Counted from the first letter of the stretch, positions 7,546 through 16,512 are shown. The stretch: DNA of 64,000 nt from Aeromonas lacus (GCF_000764665.1 NZ_JRGM01000176.1:55716-119715), one strand, 5' to 3'. Numbers and translations: made by a program. Notes: a model not told the origin generated them from the letters alone.

Positions 7546-8679
7546 TTAGCTACGCCACTGACCGCCGCTCATCACCTTAGTGATGGCGAGCGACGCTGAT
7601 TTGATCAGCAGCAAGTCAGCATCCTGACCGACCCCTATCCGCCCCTTGCCGCCGAGCCCCAGCGCCTGCGCCGGGTTGGCGCTCACGACCGCCAGCGCCA
7701 CCTCGATCGGCACCCCGAGCTGGCAGGCACGAACGCACTCCTGCCACAGGCTGGCGATCTGACCGCAGCGCATCTCGATAAGGCGCCCCTCGCCATCAAA
7801 GCGAGGCAAACTGGCGTTTGCATCGGAGCTGAAGCTGATGCGATCGGCCGGTACGTTGGCGGCCAACAGCTCCACCAGCGCATCGGCCGCCAGCCGTTCG
7901 CCATCCTCAACCAGATCGGGAAAGCTGGAAGTGGTGAGATCGACCCAGCCTCCCGCCTTGCCCCACTCGATCGCCTCGGCGAAGAGCCAGGGATTACGGT
8001 TACAGTGGGTGGGATAGAGCTGGCGCAGCGGAATATCGGTCTTGTCGCGCAGGGCCCGCAGCGGCACCAGTGCGCCCTGACCATCACCAAGGTGAAAGAA
8101 GCTGACCCCGCTCTTGCCCGCGAGCAACCCGGCCACCCGCGCCTCGCTCACCAGACGGGTCAGCTCATCGTGGGTTGGTGCGCTGGATCTGTGGTCGCTG
8201 ATGGCCACCTCCCCCACCCCCAACACTTCAGGGATCAGGATGATGTCGGACTCCACCGTGCCGGTGATGCTCTTGACCGGCAGATGGTAGGAGCCGGTAT
8301 ACATGAAGGCGCTCACGCCGGCGGCGCGAAATTCACGCACCTTGCCGAGCACCTGAGCCGGCGAGCGGGTCAGGCTGTCGGTACCAAGTGCCGCCACCAA
8401 CGTGGTCACTCCGGCCTTGAGCGCCTCGCTCGCCACCAGTTCAGGGGTGCGAAAGGCAAAGCCCCCCTCACCACCGCCTCCCGTGATATGGGCCAGCGGA
8501 TCCACCATACCGGGCACCAGATAGTGACCCCGTCCATCGACACGCATCAGTGGCCAGTCGCCGGGCACACTCATCCCCTTGCCCATCCAGGCGATACGGC
8601 CATCCGCCACCAGCAGATCCTGCTGGCCAAGGTAGGCGGGGCTGAAAATTTCGGCCCCCTCGATCAGGGTCAACATCAT
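7546..8679 (-). CDS. isoaspartyl dipeptidase (IadA-like) with altered metal ligands
   Basis: Amidohydrolase of 377 residues, homologous along its length to IadA, the beta-aspartyl dipeptidase. Shared features: GGGGEGG at 67-73, TGSYHLP with Tyr131, SDHRSSAP, FFHLGD with His196, PTHCNRN with His225 and SSDANAS with Asp286. Two of the ligands known in E. coli IadA differ. The HxH pair after strand 1 is DPLAH, so Leu62 stands where His68 is expected, and Glu157 stands where the carboxylated Lys162 is expected (VGEVAISDHR against VKCAISDHR). It may therefore bind one metal. The start follows GGAG by five bases. The gene is monocistronic. Confidence 0.85.
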   Translation of the reverse strand: MMLTLIEGAEIFSPAYLGQQDLLVADGRIAWMGKGMSVPGDWPLMRVDGRGHYLVPGMVDPLAHITGGGGEGGFAFRTPELVASEALKAGVTTLVAALGTDSLTRSPAQVLGKVREFRAAGVSAFMYTGSYHLPVKSITGTVESDIILIPEVLGVGEVAISDHRSSAPTHDELTRLVSEARVAGLLAGKSGVSFFHLGDGQGALVPLRALRDKTDIPLRQLYPTHCNRNPWLFAEAIEWGKAGGWVDLTTSSFPDLVEDGERLAADALVELLAANVPADRISFSSDANASLPRFDGEGRLIEMRCGQIASLWQECVRACQLGVPIEVALAVVSANPAQALGLGGKGRIGVGQDADLLLIKSASLAITKVMSGGQWRS

Positions 8680-8838
8680 GGTTACTCCTCGCTCAATCCC
8701 GTGACATGCCATCAGGCAGATGGACTATTTACCCACTATTGGAGCGCCGGTGAAAGCACTTCCTGAACAAGACTTTCATGAGAGATGGAAGATCCGCTAC
8801 TCTCAGCGGCACTATCCGTTCGCAGGCCCGCTTTCATC

Positions 8839-9456
8839 ATGAACTTTCTGGCTCACCTTCATCTGGCCGCCCACACCGGAAGCTCCCTCACCGGCAACCT
8901 GCTGGGGGATTTTATCAAAGGGCCACTGCCCACGGGCCTTGCCGCACCGTTTGACGAGGGGATCTGGCTGCACCGCAAAATTGATGCCTTCACCGATGGC
9001 CACCCCGAGCACAAGGCAGCCGTTGCCTGTTTCGAGGCCCCCTGGCGCCGCTTTGGCGGCATAGTGGTGGATATGCTCTACGACCACTGGCTGAGTCAGC
9101 ACTGGGCTGCATTCAGCGCGGATACCCTGCCCCGTTTTCTCGCGCAGAGCTATGGCCAGCTGCTGGCTGACCACCGTGCTTTACCAGAGGGATTGCCGCT
9201 CCCCCTCAAGCGGATGGCCGAGCAGAACTGGATCGCCTCCTATCAGCGCAAGGAGGGGCTGGCGCAGGCCCTCAATGGTATTGGCCGCCGGCTGCGCCGC
9301 CCGATGCCGCTGGGCGATGCGCTACTCACTCTCACTGAAGGTCAATGGCAAGCGTGCGAAGCAGGCTTTCTGCGCTTCTACCCGCAACTGATGAACCACA
9401 GCGTGCAGCAGCTGGCCCTGATCCGGGCTGATTCGGGTCTGGTATCACCGCTATAA
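8839..9456 (+). CDS. acpH: acyl carrier protein phosphodiesterase AcpH
   Basis: A 205-residue protein starting MNFLAHLHLA, the hallmark N-terminus of AcpH (formerly YajB). The enzyme removes the 4'-phosphopantetheine arm from acyl carrier protein in the cytoplasm and belongs to the HD-like fold. Conserved segments include GNLLGDFIKG, HRKIDAFTDGHP and VVDMLYDHWLS, rich in His and Asp that likely bind metal. E. coli AcpH is slightly shorter (about 193). The gene is divergent from the IadA-like gene and ends just before a strong hairpin. Confidence 0.92.
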   Translation: MNFLAHLHLAAHTGSSLTGNLLGDFIKGPLPTGLAAPFDEGIWLHRKIDAFTDGHPEHKAAVACFEAPWRRFGGIVVDMLYDHWLSQHWAAFSADTLPRFLAQSYGQLLADHRALPEGLPLPLKRMAEQNWIASYQRKEGLAQALNGIGRRLRRPMPLGDALLTLTEGQWQACEAGFLRFYPQLMNHSVQQLALIRADSGLVSPL

Positions 9457-9483
9457 AAAACGCCCCTTGCGGGGCGTTCTTCA
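9457..9483 (+). terminator. terminator after acpH
   Basis: AACGCCCC, TTGC, GGGGCGTT followed by CTTC; an A run on the left lets it serve the converging DUF2069 gene too. Confidence 0.85.
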
Positions 9484-9510
9484 TCACGTAGTTTCACGTT
9501 ACTTCTTGCA

Positions 9511-9894
9511 TTACTTGGCTTCGCCTTTCTTCTTGCGAATGCTGAGGCCCAGTTCACGACCGCGCAAACGGGCGTAGTAGATGGTGCCGACAAAAGCGAG
9601 GGTAGTGAACAGCAGCTCCACCACCGCCAGCCACCGCTCTCCCTCGTCCGTGGTGATCAGGGTCAGGGCATGCAGGAAGTAGGGCATCAACACGAAGTTG
9701 CCCCAGGCGTGGGTATAGGGGTTGCCCTGCACTATCCCCTTGAGGGGGAAGAGCAGCGGCACCGTCCAGATCACCGGCAACAGCCAGGGGTTGAGGTCGG
9801 GATGAGGCGAGAGCCACAGATGCCAGAGGATGACCCAGCCCAGCAGACCAAAGAAGCCGACCAGAGTCAGCAGACGGGCAAAGCGGGTGCTCAC
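9511..9894 (-). CDS. DUF2069 family inner-membrane protein
   Basis: A 127-residue protein with about four hydrophobic segments (LLTLVGFFGLLGWVILW, LLPVIWTVPLLFPLKGI, FVLMPYFLHALTLI and LLFTTLAFVGTIYYA). This pattern and the GNPYTHAWGNFVLMPYF segment fit DUF2069. The function is unknown. The C-terminal tail is basic and lies in the cytoplasm by the positive-inside rule. It overlaps the ArsC-like gene by four bases, so the two are co-transcribed and probably coupled. Confidence 0.8.
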   Translation of the reverse strand: MSTRFARLLTLVGFFGLLGWVILWHLWLSPHPDLNPWLLPVIWTVPLLFPLKGIVQGNPYTHAWGNFVLMPYFLHALTLITTDEGERWLAVVELLFTTLAFVGTIYYARLRGRELGLSIRKKKGEAK

Positions 9895-10241
9895 TTGAGG
9901 ATCTCCAGTACCTGCTCCGGCGGACGACCAATACGGGCCTGACCATTCTTGATGACGATGGGGCGCTCGATCAGCTTGGGATGCTGGTGCATGGCACGAA
10001 TAAGGTCGTCGCCATTCACTTCACCGAGGCCCAGCTCCTTGTAGAGATCTTCCTTGGTGCGCATCAGCTGGCGCGGGTCGCTAAAGCCAAGCAGGGTCAG
10101 CAGCTTGCGGATCTCCTCTTCGCTCGGGGCCTTCTCCAGATAGAGCACCACATCAGGGGCGATCCCGTGCTGTTCCAGCAGCGCCAGGGTTTCACGGCTC
10201 TTCGAGCAGCGCGGATTGTGGTAGATTTGGGTCTCGCTCAT
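9891..10241 (-). CDS. ArsC/Spx-family reductase-like protein (YfgD type)
   Basis: A 116-residue thioredoxin-fold protein. The ArsC active-site cysteine is in IYHNPRCSKSRE (Cys12), with the family RPIVIKNGQARIGRPPE segment near the end. Arsenate reductases pair this Cys with an Arg triad; here it is more like YfgD, which sits beside bepA and perM in E. coli as it does here, so an arsenate role is doubtful. No arsB or arsR is nearby. The start is chosen at MSETQIY because GGGAG precedes it; an upstream ATG would add 11 residues without a good site. Confidence 0.85.
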   Translation of the reverse strand: MSETQIYHNPRCSKSRETLALLEQHGIAPDVVLYLEKAPSEEEIRKLLTLLGFSDPRQLMRTKEDLYKELGLGEVNGDDLIRAMHQHPKLIERPIVIKNGQARIGRPPEQVLEILK

Positions 10242-10301
10242 GGTAACTCCCTGATTAATCGCAAGATGGGACAAGAAACGGCGCTATTGTAGGGGAAAGT
10301 G

Positions 10302-10784
10302 ATGGTCAGGGTAAGCGGCAGTGGAAAGGAATTGAAACGAATTTGTTGGCTGATTGTGGCCGGCATGCTGGGCGCCTGCACGCCCGTCCCCGAATTTACC
10401 GATGCTGCGGGGCAAAGGGTGGCTCTTGACCACTTTACCGGCAAGCCGCTACTGGTCAACTACTTCGCCCCCTGGTGCGCCCCCTGCCTGCGGGAGATGC
10501 CGCACCTCAACGCGCTGGCTGCCGAGGGAGAGATCGCCGTAGTGGCGATCAACTACGACCCGATCACCCCGGCAGAGCTGGACAAGCTGGCCGCGCAGTA
10601 CCAGATCAAGGTGCCGCTCCTTATTGCCAATGAGGATACCAGGCTCCCCTTCCCTCGCCCAAGCGGGCTACCCACCAGCTACCTGCTCGATAGTGAGGGC
10701 AAACTCAAGCAGACGCTGGTCGGTGAACTGGGGCAATCGCAGATCGATACCCTCAAGGCATCCATCAGACATCCGGGCAACTGA
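10302..10784 (+). CDS. TlpA-like thioredoxin-fold lipoprotein
   Basis: A 160-residue envelope protein. A short signal helix (CWLIVAGMLGAC) ends in the lipobox LGAC, so the mature protein starts with a lipid-bearing Cys. The redox motif is WCAPC in NYFAPWCAPCLREMP, and the cis-Pro loop is GLPTSYLLD. This is the TlpA/ResA/DsbE class of thiol-disulfide reductant; the partner is not known. GGGGAAA lies just before the start; a GTG three bases earlier is possible. It is divergent from the ArsC-like gene, with about 60 bp between. Confidence 0.88.
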   Translation: MVRVSGSGKELKRICWLIVAGMLGACTPVPEFTDAAGQRVALDHFTGKPLLVNYFAPWCAPCLREMPHLNALAAEGEIAVVAINYDPITPAELDKLAAQYQIKVPLLIANEDTRLPFPRPSGLPTSYLLDSEGKLKQTLVGELGQSQIDTLKASIRHPGN

Positions 10785-10825
10785 GCGCCCCACAGTGCGC
10801 AGAGCTGTTTCTCTAGCTCCCCATA

Positions 10826-10861
10826 AACAACAAGGGCGCACCAGAGTGCGCCCTTGTTGTT
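10826..10861. terminator. bidirectional terminator between the TlpA-like gene and bepA
   Basis: Perfect 15-bp arms, AACAACAAGGGCGCA and its complement, with a six-base loop. Confidence 0.85.
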
Positions 10862-10876
10862 GGCAATCGCCTCTCG

Positions 10877-12331
10877 TCACCCCTTGAGGCTGTCGAGATC
10901 CTTCTTGGCCCGCTCCAGCTCGGTGATGCGCGCCTCCAGTCGGGCCAGAGTCATCCGGTCACTGGTGGTGCCTCGAGCCACGATCAGCTCGTCGATGGCC
11001 GCCTGATAGTCGCCACGCAGGGAGAGGATTTCAGCCCGCGCCATGTGCAGCTCGGTCATTCTGCCCGCCTTGCGATAGGCGTCGGAGAGCAGGTTCCAGG
11101 CCAGATTGTTCTCCTCATGCGCGCGGGCATAGGGGTCGAGGATGGCGATGGACTTCTTGTAGTTGCCGCTTTCGAGATAGGCGTTGCCAAGGTTGACCAC
11201 CACAACCTCGTTGTCCGGCATCTGGCTGCGGAACTTCTCGAGGCGCGCGATGGCCTGGGCACTGCGTCCCTTGGCCAGATCGATGTCGGTCTGGGCATCG
11301 ACGATAAAGAGATCTTCCGGATGACGGGTGGCCAGCTCTTTCATCAGCGTGTCCGCTTCGTCGGTGCGTTTGAGCTGGATCAGCGCCAGCGCCTTGCCGT
11401 AAATAGCGGCATCCTTGAGCGGGTAATCCCCTTTCTGGATCCGGCTATCGAAGTAACTCAGCATTCCCTGCGGAGTATCGGTGCCATAGCGCACCTGAAT
11501 GCGCACCTTAGCCAACCAGAAGTCGAGGCTGGGCGGCAAGTCGCGGCGGCCATAGCTGCTCGCCCGGGCACGGGCCTCGCTGATCCGGGTCTCCGGCAGC
11601 GGGTGAGTCAGCAGCATTTCGGGCGGCTTGCTGGCATAGCGATACTCGGCAGCCAGTTTCTGGAAGAAGTTGGCCATCCCCATGGGATCGAAACCGGCAT
11701 CGTAGAGAGTCTTCATACCGATCCGGTCCGCTTCGTATTCGTTGTCGCGGGTGTAGTTGATGGCAGACTGCATGGAGAGACCCAGCGTGGTCTGCAACGC
11801 GGCAATACCGGCAGTCGGGTTGATCACCGCCAGTGCGATGGAGCCCACCAGACCGGCCAGGGTCACCGCCGAGCTGCTTGCCTGCGCTTCCATATAGCGG
11901 GCGATGTGGCGCTGGGTCACGTGGGTGATTTCGTGGGCCAGTACCGAGGCGAGCTCGCTCTCGCTGTCGGCGTAGAGAAACAGGCCGGTGTGCACCTTGA
12001 CCCGCCCGCCAAGGAAGGCGGCCGCGTTGATGCTGGGATCGTTAATCAGGAAGAAGGTAAACGGGAAACGCACCCCATCGGCGTTGGAGAGCAGGCGCTG
12101 CCCCAGATCGTCGATATATTGGCTCAACACGGGATCATCGATGATCGGCAAACCGGCACGGGCAAAGCGCATGAAGGCGTTGCCATAGCGTACCTCCTGC
12201 TCGATGGGCAGGGCCGATACCCCGGCGGTACCAATGTCGGGAAGCTGATTGTTCGCCTCGGCATGAAACGTGGCGCCCATCAGGGAAGCCAGCAGGGGAA
12301 GTGATGCCATCAGGGGGGAAAAGCGTGCCAC
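10877..12331 (-). CDS. bepA: BepA, periplasmic M48 metalloprotease/chaperone
   Basis: A 484-residue protein (E. coli BepA, YfgC, about 487) acting in outer-membrane protein assembly and quality control (LptD, BAM). A signal peptide covers roughly residues 1-26. The zinc motif HEITH is at residues 133-137 and the third ligand Glu lies in NEYEADRIGM. The C-terminal half (from about 310) holds TPR-like repeats, such as PLKDAAIYGKALALIQL and EVVVVNLGNAYLESGNY, which bind BAM and LptD in the known case. It is divergent from the TusA-like gene and perM, matching the bepA-perM neighbourhood of enterics. Confidence 0.95.
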   Translation of the reverse strand: MARFSPLMASLPLLASLMGATFHAEANNQLPDIGTAGVSALPIEQEVRYGNAFMRFARAGLPIIDDPVLSQYIDDLGQRLLSNADGVRFPFTFFLINDPSINAAAFLGGRVKVHTGLFLYADSESELASVLAHEITHVTQRHIARYMEAQASSSAVTLAGLVGSIALAVINPTAGIAALQTTLGLSMQSAINYTRDNEYEADRIGMKTLYDAGFDPMGMANFFQKLAAEYRYASKPPEMLLTHPLPETRISEARARASSYGRRDLPPSLDFWLAKVRIQVRYGTDTPQGMLSYFDSRIQKGDYPLKDAAIYGKALALIQLKRTDEADTLMKELATRHPEDLFIVDAQTDIDLAKGRSAQAIARLEKFRSQMPDNEVVVVNLGNAYLESGNYKKSIAILDPYARAHEENNLAWNLLSDAYRKAGRMTELHMARAEILSLRGDYQAAIDELIVARGTTSDRMTLARLEARITELERAKKDLDSLKG

Positions 12332-12452
12332 GTTATCTCTATCTCCATCAGAAAGGGCCTCGGCAGAATACCCTTGCCCATCAAGGGCTACAAGCGTTGT
12401 TTCATGCTCTTATCACGGCCATAATAGCGGCCATCTGCGTGATGGAGCCCCC

Positions 12453-12686
12453 ATGGAATATCTCGACCTGACCCCCTGGCGCTGTCCCGAGCCGCTGATC
12501 CGGCTCAAGCTCTGGTTGCGGGAGGCCAAAACCGGTCAAACCGTCACCATACGGCTGGCCGATGCGGGCTCCCGGCAGGATATTCCGGCCTATCTGCAGC
12601 GTCTTGGCCACGGGGTCATTCTCACCCCGGAGCCGGACAATACCCTATCTTTGCAGCTGGTTGTCGGGGCGACACAGCAATCTTGA
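12453..12686 (+). CDS. TusA-family sulfurtransferase-like protein
   Basis: A 77-residue protein of the TusA/SirA fold. The signature is in the first 20 residues, TPWRCPEPLIRLKL, with the CPxP cysteine that carries persulfide in TusA. This copy is distinct from tusA itself and lies just upstream of perM, with 25 bp between, so it probably shares a transcript with it. Some paralogues of this kind deliver sulfur to other acceptors; the role here is unknown. The start has GGAG before it; longer in-frame starts overlap the bepA promoter. Confidence 0.85.
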   Translation: MEYLDLTPWRCPEPLIRLKLWLREAKTGQTVTIRLADAGSRQDIPAYLQRLGHGVILTPEPDNTLSLQLVVGATQQS

Positions 12687-12711
12687 GCCCCTGTCGTGTA
12701 AGGATGCAGTC

Positions 12712-13782
12712 ATGTTAGAAGTCTTGAAGCGCTGGTATCAGACCCGGTTCTCCGATCCCGATGCCGTTACCCTCTTCCTGTTGCTGGTCTTCTGCTTTGC
12801 CATCATCTGGCTGTTTGGCGATCTGCTGGCCCCCCTGCTGGTGGCGCTGGTGATGGCCTATCTGCTGGAGTGGCCGGTAGCCCGGCTGCAAAAGGCGGGG
12901 CTGTCGCGCACCCTGGCCACTAGCGTCATTCTGATCCTCTTTATTACGGTGGCGGTCGCCTCCCTCCTGGGCCTTATCCCGACCTTGGTCAGTCAGGGGA
13001 TCAATCTGGCCAAAGAGGCGCCGGCCATGCTGACTCACGCTCAGGATTATGTGCGCACCCTGCCCGACCGCTATCCCGAGCTCATCGACGTCAGTCTGGT
13101 GGAGACCGTCATCGACAATATCCGCCAGCGTATTCTCAGTGGCGGCGAGCATCTGGTGAGCGCCTCTCTCAGTTCGCTGGTGAACGTGGTCGCCATCATG
13201 ATCTACCTGATCCTGGTGCCGCTGATGGTCTTTTTCATGCTCAAGGACAAGCGGGTCTTGATGGGTAGCCTGCGCCGCTTCCTGCCGCGCAACCGCACGC
13301 TGGTCAACCGGGTGTGGGTCGAGATGAACAACCAGATCATCAACTACATCCGCGGCAAGGTGATCGAGATCCTGATCGTCGGCATCGCCACCTATGTCCC
13401 CTTCGCCCTGATGGGACTGCGCTACTCGGTGCTGCTGGCGGTCGCGGTCGGCTTCTCGGTGCTGATCCCCTACATAGGCGCCGCCGTGGTGACGGTGCCG
13501 GTGGCCATGGTCGCCCTGTTCCAGTGGGGCCTCACCCCCGAGTTCGCCTGGTTGATGGTGGCCTATCTGGTCATTCAGGCCCTCGATGGCAACCTGCTGG
13601 TACCGGTGCTCTTCTCGGAAGCAGTCAACCTCCATCCGGTGGCCATCATCATCGCCGTGCTGGTCTTTGGCGGTCTGTGGGGATTCTGGGGGGTCTTCTT
13701 CGCCATTCCCCTCGCCACCCTGGTCAAGGCGGTGATCAATGCCTGGCCAAAACGCGAAGATCTGCCGAGCCCCGCGAAATAA
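12712..13782 (+). CDS. perM: PerM, AI-2E/permease family membrane protein
   Basis: A 356-residue inner-membrane protein with about seven or eight hydrophobic segments. The AI-2E transporter family features are seen: the N-terminal FLLLVFCFAIIWLF, the FRGKVIEILIVGIATY-like region as YIRGKVIEILIVGIA, and the C-terminal GGLWGFWGVFFAIPLATLVKAV. In E. coli the homologue YfgO (PerM) lies beside bepA; I assign by this shared context and length. AAGGATG precedes the start. Transport substrate is not known. It is followed by the MipA-like gene. Confidence 0.85.
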   Translation: MLEVLKRWYQTRFSDPDAVTLFLLLVFCFAIIWLFGDLLAPLLVALVMAYLLEWPVARLQKAGLSRTLATSVILILFITVAVASLLGLIPTLVSQGINLAKEAPAMLTHAQDYVRTLPDRYPELIDVSLVETVIDNIRQRILSGGEHLVSASLSSLVNVVAIMIYLILVPLMVFFMLKDKRVLMGSLRRFLPRNRTLVNRVWVEMNNQIINYIRGKVIEILIVGIATYVPFALMGLRYSVLLAVAVGFSVLIPYIGAAVVTVPVAMVALFQWGLTPEFAWLMVAYLVIQALDGNLLVPVLFSEAVNLHPVAIIIAVLVFGGLWGFWGVFFAIPLATLVKAVINAWPKREDLPSPAK

Positions 13783-13817
13783 CCCACTTCCCATGCAATC
13801 GTGACAACGGAGTGTCC

Positions 13818-14624
13818 ATGACCTTTTTTCGTCAAATCAGAGCGGCAGGGCTGACGGCCCTGCTCCTCGCTGCCGCCCTGCCCGCCCGTGCCGATATCGA
13901 TCTTGGGTCCATGGATCTGCTCACCAGCGACAGTCCCACCAGCCCGGTGCCACAAGGCTTTGTCGCCGGTGCGGCGCTCATCGGAGGACAGGCCCGCTAT
14001 GAGGCGCAGGATAATGCCACCTACGCTATCCCGGGCTTTATCTATTTCGGCAACCAGTTCATGTTTCTCGGCGATCGGGCGCGCTACTACTTCCACAAGG
14101 ATGAGAACGTCGCCCTGTATGGCTATTGCCGGGTACGTTTTGGCAATCTGGATCCCGAGGATTCTCCCGCCTTCAGCGGCATGGAACAGCGCAAATGGCA
14201 GCTGGAAGGCGGGATTGGTGGCAATATCATCACCCCCTACGCCCTGCTGACCGTGCGGGCCAACAGCGATATCACCGGCCGCAGCAAGGGTCAGGAACTG
14301 CTGCTGTGGGCCGACTTCCCCATTCAGCGCGACAACCTGCTCATCATGCCGGGGATGGGGGTGATGCTGCGCAGCGACAAGATGGCCAACTACTACTTCG
14401 GCGGCATCTCCGAGAGCGAGGCCACCGCCCAGCGTCCAGCCTGGGATACGGGGTCAACCCTCTCCCCCATGGCGGCGCTCATCACCAGCTACCGCTTCAG
14501 TCCCAACTGGATTGGCATGTTTGCCATGAACTACGAATGGTATGATCGGGACATCAAAAACAGCCCCATCGTCCAGCACGACGGCGAACTCTATGCGGGA
14601 TTTGCCTTGGGCTACATCTGGTAA
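13818..14624 (+). CDS. MipA/OmpV family outer-membrane protein
   Basis: A 268-residue outer-membrane beta-barrel. The signal peptide is MTFFRQIRAAGLTALLLAAALPARA. Alternating hydrophobic and polar stretches with many Tyr, Phe and Gly, and the final Gly-Tyr-Ile-Trp aromatic end, fit a barrel. Segments such as FVAGAALIGGQARYE and YYFGGISESEA fit MipA/OmpV. The E. coli MipA scaffolds a murein complex, but most members have no settled role. CGGAGTG precedes the start; it lies 35 bp after perM and may share its transcript. Confidence 0.85.
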   Translation: MTFFRQIRAAGLTALLLAAALPARADIDLGSMDLLTSDSPTSPVPQGFVAGAALIGGQARYEAQDNATYAIPGFIYFGNQFMFLGDRARYYFHKDENVALYGYCRVRFGNLDPEDSPAFSGMEQRKWQLEGGIGGNIITPYALLTVRANSDITGRSKGQELLLWADFPIQRDNLLIMPGMGVMLRSDKMANYYFGGISESEATAQRPAWDTGSTLSPMAALITSYRFSPNWIGMFAMNYEWYDRDIKNSPIVQHDGELYAGFALGYIW

Positions 14625-14653
14625 AGGTGATGCGCCGTGAGATACGACCAAAC

Positions 14654-14679
14654 AAAAGGGAGCCCTCGGCTCCCTTTTT
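14654..14679. terminator. bidirectional terminator between the MipA-like gene and the hydrolase
   Basis: AAAAGGGAGCC pairs with GGCTCCCTTTT, loop CTC, with T on the plus side. Confidence 0.85.
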
Positions 14680-14703
14680 CACGACCATCGTCAGGCTGCC
14701 AAT

Positions 14704-15510
14704 TCAGGCTGATAGCGCCGCCAGAAACCCGGTCAGTTGCTGATTGACGAAGGCCGGATTTTCCAGCGACGAGATGTGGCCGGCTGCCGGGATCTCCCTG
14801 AACGGGCAACCCAGTACCTCGGCCATCAGATAGCCCTCCAGCACCGGGCGCGCCTTGTCCTCGCAGCCGGTCATCACCAAGGCAGGAGTGCTGATCTCCT
14901 CCAGCCACTCGATGCGATCTTCACGGGTCACAAAGCTGCGGCCCACCGCTACCATGGCGGCAATCTTATCCTTTGGCCAGGCGGCAAGGCGCGCCTTGAA
15001 ACCGCTCATCAGCGCCTCATCAGGCTGATTGGCAAAAAAGAGCGGCGCCACCTGTTCGACGATGGGCGCCGGCACGGTGCCAAGCTGCTCGATCATCGCC
15101 AGCATGCCGAGGTAGCGCTCGCAGGTGATCTGCGGCTCGAGGCCAACGAAGCTGTCCATCAGCACCAGCCCCTTGAGGCGATTTGGTGCCATGCGCGCCA
15201 GTTCCACACCCCACATGCCACCGATGGAGAGGCCCACCAGCACGAACTCGTCAACCCCGAGGGCATCAAGCAGCGCCAGATGATCGCGCGCCAGGGTTGC
15301 CAGCGTGCAGGCGCCTTCCGGAAGCAGATCGGAATCGCCGTGGCCCCACAGCTCGGGAACGATGCAGCGATAGCTGCCCTTGAGCGCCTCGATTTGCGGC
15401 GCCCACATGGCGCTGTCCCACAGATAGCTGTGACCAAACAGCAGCACCGGCCCTTGCCCTTCATCCAGATAGGCCATCCGGCGGCCCGCTATCTCCATAA
15501 AATGCTTCAT
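14704..15510 (-). CDS. alpha/beta-fold hydrolase
   Basis: A 268-residue cytoplasmic hydrolase. The oxyanion loop motif is FGHSYLWDSAMW, the nucleophile elbow is GLSIGG (Ser about 95) and the catalytic His lies in PAAGHISSLENP near the C-terminus; the acid is likely Asp in MTGCEDKARP. It resembles enzymes such as 3-oxoadipate enol-lactonase and non-haem chloroperoxidases, but I do not assign a substrate. No catabolic genes lie beside it. Length and all three triad segments are intact. Confidence 0.88.
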   Translation of the reverse strand: MKHFMEIAGRRMAYLDEGQGPVLLFGHSYLWDSAMWAPQIEALKGSYRCIVPELWGHGDSDLLPEGACTLATLARDHLALLDALGVDEFVLVGLSIGGMWGVELARMAPNRLKGLVLMDSFVGLEPQITCERYLGMLAMIEQLGTVPAPIVEQVAPLFFANQPDEALMSGFKARLAAWPKDKIAAMVAVGRSFVTREDRIEWLEEISTPALVMTGCEDKARPVLEGYLMAEVLGCPFREIPAAGHISSLENPAFVNQQLTGFLAALSA

Positions 15511-15624
15511 GTTATCTCCTGTTGCCAGCGATGGACGGGCAGTGTATCACGTCCCCCTTGGCAGTCGACTCTCCCTGGTGCAAGCTGAAGTGATGGCAAG
15601 AAGGGACTCAAAAAGGAGAAGAAG

Positions 15625-16440
15625 ATGCCGAAAGACAAGAGCAAGAAGCGGCCACGACTGGACAAGAAATGTTATGAACACCACCTCGCCCACCTGCAGG
15701 AGGAGCTGGTCAAGCTGCAGGAGTGGGTCAAGCAGGAGGGGCTCAAGGTGGTGGTGCTGTTCGAGGGACGGGACGCCGCCGGTAAAGGGGGCGTCATCAA
15801 GGCGATCACCGAGCCCCTCAACCCCCGGGTCTGCCGTGTGACGGCGCTGCCCGCCCCCTCAGACAGAGAGCGCTCCCAGTGGTATTTTCAGCGTTATGTG
15901 GCCCACCTGCCCGCCGCTGGCGAGATGGTGCTGTTTGACCGCTCCTGGTACAACCGCGCCGGGGTCGAGCGGGTGATGGGCTTTTGCAGCGACGCCGAGT
16001 ATCGCGAATTTCTGCGCGCCTGCCCCGAGTTCGAGCGGATGCTAATCCGCTCCGGCATCACCCTGATCAAATACTGGTTCTCGGTCTCTGATGAGGAGCA
16101 GGAGAAGCGCTTCAAGGAGCGGATCAACACCCCCATCAAGCGCTGGAAGTTCAGCCCGATGGACCTGCAGTCCCGCTCGCGTTGGGTCGAATACTCCCGT
16201 GCCAAGGATGACATGTTCACCTACACCGACACCGAGGATTGCCCCTGGTTCGTGGTGGAGGCGGACGACAAGCGCCGTGCCCGGCTCAACTGCATCGCCC
16301 ATCTGCTGGGCAAGGTGCCCTACGAGGCGATCCACTACGAACCCATCAAGCTCCCCCCCATCAAGACCGAAGGGTACGAGCGCCCGCCCCTGACCAGCCA
16401 GACCTTTGTCCCCGATATTACTGCCGAACTCGAGGGCTGA
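15625..16440 (+). CDS. ppk2: polyphosphate kinase 2
   Basis: A 271-residue PPK2 of the single-domain class. The P-loop is FEGRDAAGKGG, the base-clamping segment is NRAGVERVMGFCS, and the lid carries DRSWYNRAGVE and KDDMFTYTDTEDCPW. PPK2 enzymes transfer phosphate from polyphosphate to GDP or ADP (or AMP). The class, and so the preferred nucleotide, cannot be fixed by eye. AAAGGAGAAGAAG precedes the start. The gene stands alone, converging on malK. Confidence 0.93.
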   Translation: MPKDKSKKRPRLDKKCYEHHLAHLQEELVKLQEWVKQEGLKVVVLFEGRDAAGKGGVIKAITEPLNPRVCRVTALPAPSDRERSQWYFQRYVAHLPAAGEMVLFDRSWYNRAGVERVMGFCSDAEYREFLRACPEFERMLIRSGITLIKYWFSVSDEEQEKRFKERINTPIKRWKFSPMDLQSRSRWVEYSRAKDDMFTYTDTEDCPWFVVEADDKRRARLNCIAHLLGKVPYEAIHYEPIKLPPIKTEGYERPPLTSQTFVPDITAELEG

Positions 16441-16453
16441 ACCCTGCCACTGC

Positions 16454-16512
16454 GCCTGCCGGTTTAGCCAAACGGCAGGCAATAAAAAGCCGGTCACAAG
16501 ACCGGCAAAAAG
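16454..16512 (-). terminator. double hairpin after malK
   Basis: GCCGGTC/GACCGGC at 16489-16506 has a T run on the minus strand and ends the mal operon. A second stem, GCCTGCCG/CGGCAGGC at 16454-16480, follows and faces ppk2. Confidence 0.8.
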
